64,000 bases of DNA from CAYPNP01 sp964412195 (GTDB lineage Bacteria; Acidobacteriota; JAAYUB01), in the NCBI GenBank assembly GCA_964412195.1, contig CAYPNP010000023.1:11570-75569 (forward strand). Direction: 5' to 3'. Shown in pieces: positions 58,893 to 64,000 of the stretch. The notes under the pieces are model-generated. The model had not been told where the DNA came from and made no database searches. It saw only the letters and a list, made by a program, of their open reading frames with translations. The translations under genes were made by a program, and so were the position numbers. The first letter of the stretch is position 1. Each line of letters opens with the position of its first letter.

Positions 58893-59057
58893 TCCGGGAG
58901 CGGCTCTCGGCGCACACCCCGCCCCGTCTTCCTGTCTTGACTTCGGCCCGCGTCCGGCGGTAGAGTGCAACCCGGTTTTCAATTCCATCAATTTGGAGGA
59001 AGCCCGGATCCCGGCGGCGAAGGCCGCGGCTCCGTCCGCTCCTCCCGGGAGGACCCC

Positions 59058-59636
59058 ATGAGAAGCTCCATCCTGTGGATTCTGCTGTTGCTCGCCTCGC
59101 TCGCCCTGGCGCCGGCCTTCGTCCAAGCCGCCGGGCCGGAGGAGCCCAAGCCGGTCAAGGCGGAGGACCCGAAGGAGAAGGAAGAGGACGAGAACGCCGC
59201 CATCGCCAACCCGGCCGAGTTCGAGAAGAAGGCCTGCGGCGGCACGGAGATGGACTTCAAGGTCGAGACCGACAAGAAGCAGCACCCCACGCCCGCCGCG
59301 CCGGCCGACAAGGCCATGGTGTACGTGATCCGGCCCACCGGCATGGGCGGCAAGATCCAGACAAAGCTGGCCGTGGACGGCAAGTGGATCGCCGCCAACC
59401 GCGGCAACAACTACTTCTTCTTCACCCTGGACCCGGGCGAGCACTACTGCTGTTCCCAGGCCGAGAACCGCAGCCTGCTCCTGCTCAAGGTGGAGGCCGG
59501 CAAGACCTACTACCTCCAGCAGAAGATCAAGATGGGCATGTGGAAAGCGCGCAACAAGCTGGTGCTGCTGGACGAGGCCGAGGGGAAAGAGGGCCTGGCC
59601 AAATGCCACCTGGCGGTGTCGACGGAGAAGAAGTAG
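59058..59636 (+). CDS. exported DUF2846-like protein
   Basis: A 192-residue protein with a signal peptide (LWILLLLASLALAPAFVQAA). After a charged linker rich in Lys/Glu, the domain beginning KAMVYVIRPTGMGGKIQTKL VDGKW, then YFFFTLDPGEHYCC and LLLKVEAGKTYYLQQKI, fits the DUF2846 beta-sandwich pattern (also seen in PEGA-like folds). It is probably periplasmic; the function is unknown. Three cysteines in the mature part (AC, YCC) may pair. GGGAGGA lies before the ATG. Confidence 0.75.
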   Translation: MRSSILWILLLLASLALAPAFVQAAGPEEPKPVKAEDPKEKEEDENAAIANPAEFEKKACGGTEMDFKVETDKKQHPTPAAPADKAMVYVIRPTGMGGKIQTKLAVDGKWIAANRGNNYFFFTLDPGEHYCCSQAENRSLLLLKVEAGKTYYLQQKIKMGMWKARNKLVLLDEAEGKEGLAKCHLAVSTEKK

Positions 59637-59638
59637 AC

Positions 59639-59751
59639 AATTGCGGATTGCGGATTGCGGATTGCGAATTTCAATCCGCAATCCGAATCCGGGATTCAGG
59701 ACATAGGCTTTGGGTTCCCAATTCGCAATTCGCAATTCGAAATCCGCAATT
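59639..59751. repeat. foldback element, ATTGCGG/ATTCGCA heptamer arms
   Basis: The left arm 59640-59671 (ATTGCGG heptamers) and right arm 59717-59751 (ATTCGCA heptamers) are imperfect inverted copies around a core of about 45 bp. The left arm begins 3 bp after the DUF2846 stop and the right arm ends 11 bp before the ACT-protein start, so the element fills this junction between co-directional genes. Confidence 0.85.
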
Positions 59752-59762
59752 AGGATTGCTCT

Positions 59763-60173
59763 GTGCCCGGTGAAACCGATCTCGACATCCTGCTCCGCAC
59801 CATGCTGCCGGCGCTGGCGGACGGCGAATTCGTCTTCTGCTCGCTGGCGCCGTCCGCAGCCGGGCCGCTCGAGCACAGCGCCCTGGTCATCGTTCGCGAG
59901 GCGGAAGGCGTCACCCTCATCCTGCCGCGGGAGGAGGCCCGGGCGAACGGCTTGCCTGACGGGCCCGCGTGGGCGCTCATCACCCTGACCGTGCACTCCG
60001 CTCTGGAAGCGGTGGGCTTCCTGGCCGCCGTAACCCGCACGCTGGCGGCGGCGGGCATCAGCGCCAACGCCGTGGCGGCCTTCCACCACGACCACCTGTT
60101 CGTGCCCTGGGCCGAACGGCGACGGGCGCTGGCCGCCCTGGAGGCGCTGTCCCGGGAAACCGCCGGAACCTGA
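59763..60173 (+). CDS. ACT domain-containing protein
   Basis: A 136-residue protein with an ACT-type fold of the kind that follows in small stand-alone proteins (ALADGEFVFCSLAPSAAG, then EGVTLILPREEARANGLPDG, WALITLTVHSALEAVGFLAA, VTRTLAAAGISANAVAAFHH DHLFVPW). The last block is the usual ACT end with its helix and strand. Such proteins are thought to bind amino acids; the ligand is unknown. It starts at GTG 59763, immediately after a foldback element, with no strong ribosome site. It stands alone. Confidence 0.8.
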   Translation: MPGETDLDILLRTMLPALADGEFVFCSLAPSAAGPLEHSALVIVREAEGVTLILPREEARANGLPDGPAWALITLTVHSALEAVGFLAAVTRTLAAAGISANAVAAFHHDHLFVPWAERRRALAALEALSRETAGT

Positions 60174-60320
60174 GGCGTGCCGGCGGGTGTCATCCGAGGG
60201 CGGGGTGTTCCCTACCCCTGGGCCCGCAGGCATCGCCCCCGCAATTCCCGGCCCGCATTGGCTCCCACATCGTTTATAATTGACACCGTATCCGGAGCGT
60301 CGAACCTTGCGAGGAAAACC

Positions 60321-61355
60321 ATGTCTGCCGACTTCGCTGCCGCCCCGGGGCCCGCTCCCAAACCGGGCTGGTATTCCGCCACCGCCAAGTACGGCTGCTC
60401 CGACGCGGCCAAGGCGTCCTGGCAGCTGGCCGACACGCTCGTGCCCTACGTAGCCTTGTGGGCCCTGATGATCCTTCTCGTCCAGCGCGGGGCCTCCTAC
60501 TGGATCACCCTGGCCGTGGCCGTCCTGGCGGGCGGCCTGCTGGTCCGCCTGTTCATCCTGTTCCACGACTGCTGCCATGGCGCCCTGTTCGACTCGCGCC
60601 GGGCCAACACGATCACGGGCAACCTGCTGGGTGTCCTGACCTTCACCCCGTTCGCCGAGTGGCGGCGGCTGCACGGCATCCACCACACCGCCGCCGGGGA
60701 CCTGGACCGTCGCGGGACGGGCGACATCTGGACCCTGACCGTGGAGGAATACCGCACCGCCTCCCGCTGGAGGAAGCTGGCCTACCGCATCGTCCGCGAC
60801 CCTTTCCTGATGTGCCTGGTGGGGCCGGCCATCGTGTTCCTGGTCATTCAGCGGTTCCCCTACCCGGGGGCGAAAAGGCGGGAGCATCTCAATGTCTGGC
60901 TCACGAACCTGGGGATCGCTGTGATGGCGGGCGCGCTGATCTGGGCCTTCGGCCTCCGGACGTTCCTGATGATCCAGCTGCCCGTCACCGTGGTCGCGGG
61001 AGCCGCCGGCGTCTGGCTCTTCTACGTACAGCACCAGTTCCCGGGCGTGTACTGGGCCCGCCACGCCACCTGGGACCCGATCCGGGCGGCCCTGCAGGGC
61101 AGCTCCTACTACAAGCTGCCGGCCGTGCTGCGGTGGTTCACCGGCAACATCGGCCTGCACCACATCCACCACGTCCGGCCGCGGATCCCCAACTACCGCC
61201 TGCAGCAGTGCCACGACGAGACGCCGGAGCTGCGGGCGGTCCCGCCGATCTCCCTGTGGCAGAGCCGGCGGTGCCTGCGGCTGAACCTGTATGACGAGCC
61301 GCGCCGGCGGCTGGTGAGCTTTCGTTCGCTGAAAACCGGCCCACCGGCCGGGTAG
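60321..61355 (+). CDS. membrane fatty acid desaturase
   Basis: A 344-residue integral membrane desaturase, diiron type. The three histidine boxes are present: HDCCHGALF (about residue 84), RLHGIHHTAAGDLDRRGTGD (about 114-133), and GLHHIHHVRPRIPNYRLQQC (about 278-297). At least four hydrophobic spans (LVPYVALWALMILLV, YWITLAVAVLAGGLLVRLFI, FLMCLVGPAIVFLVI, IAVMAGALIWAFG) flank them. It introduces a cis double bond into acyl lipids. GAGG is 6 bp before the ATG. The PH-domain gene follows 32 bp downstream. Confidence 0.92.
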   Translation: MSADFAAAPGPAPKPGWYSATAKYGCSDAAKASWQLADTLVPYVALWALMILLVQRGASYWITLAVAVLAGGLLVRLFILFHDCCHGALFDSRRANTITGNLLGVLTFTPFAEWRRLHGIHHTAAGDLDRRGTGDIWTLTVEEYRTASRWRKLAYRIVRDPFLMCLVGPAIVFLVIQRFPYPGAKRREHLNVWLTNLGIAVMAGALIWAFGLRTFLMIQLPVTVVAGAAGVWLFYVQHQFPGVYWARHATWDPIRAALQGSSYYKLPAVLRWFTGNIGLHHIHHVRPRIPNYRLQQCHDETPELRAVPPISLWQSRRCLRLNLYDEPRRRLVSFRSLKTGPPAG

Positions 61356-61387
61356 ACCGGCCCGCCGGAATCGGACAAGGAGTCGCC

Positions 61388-61840
61388 ATGAAGGACGTGT
61401 TCCCCATCCTCCCGGCCGGCAGCGGCGCCCTGTGGGTCCTGCTGGTGATCGGCGTCCTGATGCTCGCGGGCGTGGCCTTCTTCGCCCTCATCGCCTACGG
61501 CTCGCGCCACTCCTCCGTGGAGGTGTCGGACGCGGGCCTGCGCATCCAGGCGCTCTTCTACGGCCGGGAGATCCCCTTCACCAGCCTCCTGATCGAAGCC
61601 GCCCGCCCCCTCGACCTGGTTAAGGAGAAGGAGTACGCACCCGTGCTGCGCACCAACGGCATCGGCCTGCCCGGCTACAGCGCCGGCTGGTTCAAGCTGC
61701 GGAACGGCCAGAAGGCGCTGGCCTTCGTGACCGACCGGCGGCGGGTGGCGATGATCCCCACGCGGGACAAGTACCTGGTGATGGTCAGCGTGCCTGATCC
61801 GGCCGCCTTCCTCGACGCCCTCCGCCGCCGCGCGCCGTAG
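61388..61840 (+). CDS. membrane protein with bacterial PH-like domain
   Basis: A 150-residue protein. One membrane span (GALWVLLVIGVLMLAGVAFFALIAYG cut as residues 13-38) is followed by a cytosolic beta-rich domain: SVEVSDAGLRIQALFYGREI, PFTSLLIEAARPLDLVKEKE, KLRNGQKALAFVTDRRRVAM, YLVMVSVPDPAAFLDAL. This matches the bacterial PH (bPH) fold seen in small membrane-bound proteins. AAGGAG lies before the ATG. It follows the desaturase on the same strand and may belong with it in membrane homeostasis, which is inference. Confidence 0.75.
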   Translation: MKDVFPILPAGSGALWVLLVIGVLMLAGVAFFALIAYGSRHSSVEVSDAGLRIQALFYGREIPFTSLLIEAARPLDLVKEKEYAPVLRTNGIGLPGYSAGWFKLRNGQKALAFVTDRRRVAMIPTRDKYLVMVSVPDPAAFLDALRRRAP

Positions 61841-61858
61841 CCCGCTCCGTATCTCGCT

Positions 61859-61913
61859 CCGTACCTCGCGGCCTCCGGACGCGTGCCGTACCTCGCGGCC
61901 TCCGGACGCGTGG
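61859..61913. repeat. 27-bp direct repeat, two copies
   Basis: The unit CCGTACCTCGCGGCCTCCGG (continuing ACGCGTG) is present twice in tandem with almost no change; a partial earlier copy (GTATCTCGCTCCGTACC) precedes it. It starts 18 bp after the PH-domain gene. Confidence 0.85.
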
Positions 61914-61961
61914 CGAAGGAGGGGGCGACGGGGAGACGGGGGGAGAGTGGATTTCCCCGTT

Positions 61962-62062
61962 CATCCGTCATCCGTCACCGGTCCCTGGACATCTGTCACC
62001 GGTCACCGGTCATCCGCCGATTCACCGATTCACCCATCCGCCGATTCACCGTCCCCTTGATT
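61962..62062. repeat. GTCACCGG and GATTCACC short tandem repeats
   Basis: Tracts of CATCCGTCACCGGTC-type units (61962-62012), then CCGATTCACC units (62016-62052). They match types in the composite block at 4531-4780 and stop about 30 bp before the BamE-like lipoprotein gene. The 251-bp gap holds no other feature I can support. Confidence 0.75.
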
Positions 62063-62091
62063 CGCTCCCCGCTTCGCATTACAGTGTCCCC

Positions 62092-62475
62092 ATGCGCCAA
62101 TCCAATCTGACATGCTGGACCCTGACCGTATGCCTGGCCCTGGGGCTCGCCGCCGGCGCCGCCTGCCGGCAGGCGCCCGCGGAGCCGTCCGCCGCGAGCG
62201 CTTCGTACCGGCAGCGGCATGACTTCGAGAGCCTCAGCCGGCTGCTGGGCCACATCCGCCTCGGCATGACCCGGGCCGAGGTGGAGGCCCTGCTCGGCCC
62301 GCCCACCTATTCACCCATCGAGGGGCAGTACTACTACGTGGCCGCCGACCGGCAAACTCCCGAGGGCACGCCCGTCGGTTTGGTGGTGGACTACCGGCGT
62401 ACCAACCCCCGTACCGGCGAGGAGATCGCCAGCGGCCGGCTGGAAACCTTCTGGCTCGGCCCCATCGGGGAGTAG
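62092..62475 (+). CDS. BamE/SmpA-like lipoprotein
   Basis: A 127-residue predicted lipoprotein. The signal peptide ends with GLAAGAACRQ (lipobox AGAAC, weak). The mature domain has the SmpA/OmlA signature RLGMTRAEVEALLGPPTYSP followed by strands (GQYYYVAADRQTPEGTPVGL, VVDYRRTNP). BamE assists outer-membrane protein assembly; many small SmpA-domain proteins have other roles, so the exact job is open. It is 49 bp upstream of the methyltransferase gene. Confidence 0.7.
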   Translation: MRQSNLTCWTLTVCLALGLAAGAACRQAPAEPSAASASYRQRHDFESLSRLLGHIRLGMTRAEVEALLGPPTYSPIEGQYYYVAADRQTPEGTPVGLVVDYRRTNPRTGEEIASGRLETFWLGPIGE

Positions 62476-62487
62476 CCTCCCGCCGCG

Positions 62488-62515
62488 GCATTCCACCGCA
62501 AACGAGCAAAGGACG
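62488..62515. repeat. single CACAAAG-type repeat arm
   Basis: TTCCACCGCAAACGAGCAAA and the following GGACGCAAAG resemble the arms at 47456-47485 but are degenerate and unpaired. The arm lies in the 49-bp gap before the methyltransferase. Confidence 0.5.
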
Positions 62516-62524
62516 CAAAGCCGG

Positions 62525-63196
62525 ATGGACTCCTACTACGGGCAAAAGCTGGCAGCGGAGCGGCTGAGGCACTGCTACGAACTGGCGACTCCGGCCGTGC
62601 GGCGCTACCTGGAAGCCGAAATCGCACACGTGCGGGCCCGCATCCGGCCGGGCGACCGGGTGCTGGAGCTGGGCTGCGGCTACGGCCGGGTGCTGCGCGA
62701 GATCGCCCCGGCTGCCCGGCTGGCTGTGGGCATCGACATCTCCGGCGAGAGCCTGCGCCTGGCCCGGGAGCATCTCGGCGGCCTGAACAACACCGCCCTG
62801 GCCCGCATGGACGCCGCCCGGCTGGGATTCGCGCCTGCCTCCTTCGATCTTGTTGTGTGCGTGCAGAACGGGATCTCCGCATTCCACGCCGACCCTCGTA
62901 CACTCCTGGAGCAGGCGATGGCCGTGACCCGGCCCGGCGGGACTGTCCTTTTCTCCAGTTACGCCGAGGAGTTCTGGGACGACCGCCTGGCGTGGTTCCG
63001 GCTCCAGGCCGCCGAAGGGCTGGTGGGCGAGATCGACGAGGCGGCTACGGGAGGCGGTGTGATCGTCTGCCGGGACGGGTTCACTGCCGCCACTGTGGGG
63101 CCGAACGATTTCTTTACCCTTACCCGCGGCCTGGGCCGCGAGGTGACCCTCGAAACGGTGGCCGGCTCCAGCCTCTTCTGTGAAATCATCATCTAG
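62525..63196 (+). CDS. class I SAM-dependent methyltransferase
   Basis: A 223-residue methyltransferase. Motif I is DRVLELGCGYGRVLREI (about residue 44-60), motif II VGIDISGESLRLAREHL, and motif IV SFDLVVCVQNGISAF with MAVTRPGGTVLFSSY after it. The C-terminal part (FWDDRLAWFRLQAAEGLVGE) may confer substrate choice. It is a cytosolic enzyme with unknown substrate. It follows a degenerate repeat arm, and no strong ribosome site is seen before the ATG. Confidence 0.88.
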   Translation: MDSYYGQKLAAERLRHCYELATPAVRRYLEAEIAHVRARIRPGDRVLELGCGYGRVLREIAPAARLAVGIDISGESLRLAREHLGGLNNTALARMDAARLGFAPASFDLVVCVQNGISAFHADPRTLLEQAMAVTRPGGTVLFSSYAEEFWDDRLAWFRLQAAEGLVGEIDEAATGGGVIVCRDGFTAATVGPNDFFTLTRGLGREVTLETVAGSSLFCEIII

Positions 63197-63377
63197 ATCC
63201 CGGGAAACAGCCTTTCGCGGATTCCAAATCCCTTCGCAATCCAGACGGGCTCTGCGCGAAACGGCCCAGGCTTCCTTTTCTGCATAAATTCGTCAACATC
63301 ACCCGCCAGACGTTTTTTCGGTTGTGCATCCGAACAATTTGGCGAACAATGGGCGATCGGGCAGAGGGATGGCCAGC

Positions 63378-64000
63378 ATGACCGAATCCGACAAACCCGC
63401 GAAGCGGCCGCAATCCACCGGCGAGGAGATCGCCAACGCCATCAGCCACGGCGTCGGCTTCGTCGCCGCGCTGGTCGCGGCGCCCTTCCTCGTCGCCGAG
63501 GCGCTGCGCCACGGCGGGGCCGGCCTGGTCGCCGGCTTCTCCGTGTTCGCCGCCACCGCCGCGCTGCTCTACCTGTCGTCGACCCTCTACCACGCCTTGC
63601 CGCGCAGCCGGGCCAAGGGCGTCTTCCAGGTGCTGGACCACAGCGCCATTTTCCTGCTCATCGCCGGCACCTACACGCCCTTCACCCTGGGAGTGATGCG
63701 CGGCGCCTGGGGCTGGACGCTGCTGGGTCTGGTCTGGGGCATCGCCGCCGCCGGCCTGGTCCTCACGGCGGTGGGCGGCACCCGCTACCCCAAGACCTCG
63801 CTGGCGCTCTACCTGGCCATGGGCTGGCTGGTGGTAATCGCCATCAAGCCGCTCGTGGAGCGGCTCCCCCTGCCGGGTCTGCTCTGGCTGGTGGCCGGCG
63901 GGCTGGCCTACACCGCCGGCGTGGCCTTCTACACCGCCCGGCGCTGGCGGTTCAGCCATTTCGTCTGGCACCTCTTCGTCCTGGCCGGCACGGTCTGCCA
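63378..64000 (+). CDS. hemolysin III family membrane protein (partial, runs off the window)
   Basis: 207 codons are visible; the 3' end lies outside the window. It is a seven-span PAQR/hemolysin III-family protein (TrhA/YqfA type). The conserved start STGEEIANAISHGVGFVAAL, the STLYHALPRSRAKGVFQVLD motif with HSAIFLLIAGTYTPF, and the C-terminal HFVWHLFVLAGTVCH supply the family's zinc-site histidines. Members affect membrane fluidity or act as receptor-like hydrolases; haemolysis is not implied. ATG 63378 is chosen (GAGGG about 9 bp upstream); ATG 63369 is in frame. Confidence 0.9.
   Translation, partial: MTESDKPAKRPQSTGEEIANAISHGVGFVAALVAAPFLVAEALRHGGAGLVAGFSVFAATAALLYLSSTLYHALPRSRAKGVFQVLDHSAIFLLIAGTYTPFTLGVMRGAWGWTLLGLVWGIAAAGLVLTAVGGTRYPKTSLALYLAMGWLVVIAIKPLVERLPLPGLLWLVAGGLAYTAGVAFYTARRWRFSHFVWHLFVLAGTVC

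Noticed and set aside
58047..61214. 1055-codon minus-strand frame across five plus-strand genes
   Set aside because: It spans several recognisable genes on the other strand and a foldback element. The translation has no domain and is compositionally biased.

Overview
The window is about 64 kb of GC-rich, densely coded bacterial chromosome. It contains a complete secE-nusG-rplKAJL-rpoBC block with a tRNA-tuf cluster, several lipoproteins with lipoboxes, and envelope enzymes (SppA, membrane dipeptidase, an S9 peptidase, a BamE-like lipoprotein), which suggests a Gram-negative heterotroph. An eight-cysteine insert near the N-terminus of RpoB, an ECF sigma/membrane kinase pair and the DUF4416/radical-SAM pair are all compatible with Acidobacteriota or a neighbouring phylum. 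That placement is inference. Layout: 0-11 kb holds an FAH-family hydrolase, a VapBC-type toxin-antitoxin pair, SppA, a decayed nucleotidyltransferase pair, DUF4416 plus a B12-binding radical SAM protein, a glycine-zipper lipoprotein, a histidine phosphatase, a PDZ-like membrane protein and a membrane dipeptidase. 11.3-23.3 kb is one long co-directional run: a possible acyltransferase, a thiolase-like protein lacking the usual nucleophilic cysteine, a DUF35 partner, an AllH/AllF/AllG (oxamate carbamoyltransferase-like) set, a cyclase-family hydrolase and a three-subunit molybdenum hydroxylase (FAD, 2Fe-2S, Mo). Together these look like a catabolic route for a nitrogen heterocycle or ureide ending in carbamoyl phosphate. 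23.5-40.5 kb is on the minus strand: a secreted GH42 enzyme, then (reading right to left) four tRNAs, tuf, rpmG, tRNA-Trp, secE, nusG, rplK, rplA, rplJ, rplL, an attenuator, rpoB, rpoC and a strong terminator. 40.8-64 kb is mixed housekeeping and accessory content: an S9 peptidase, guaA, a possible papain-like protein, an ECF sigma factor coupled to a membrane Ser/Thr kinase, a metallophosphoesterase, an FAD oxidase, an OYE-family reductase, a HIT protein, acetyltransferase, desaturase, methyltransferase and a hemolysin III protein cut by the window edge. The most unusual feature is in the intergenic DNA. Nearly every large gap holds short tandem repeats (6-9 bp units), very often as two arms in opposite orientation around a short core, so that a transcript would fold back. 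At least six sequence families share this plan. Five successive junctions of the AllFGH/Mo-hydroxylase run carry one. One of these, bounded by perfect 27-bp inverted arms, carries a complete, AT-richer GxxExxY gene. Two copies contain a second, nested pair of arms. I regard these foldback elements as the best candidate for an undescribed system in this window.
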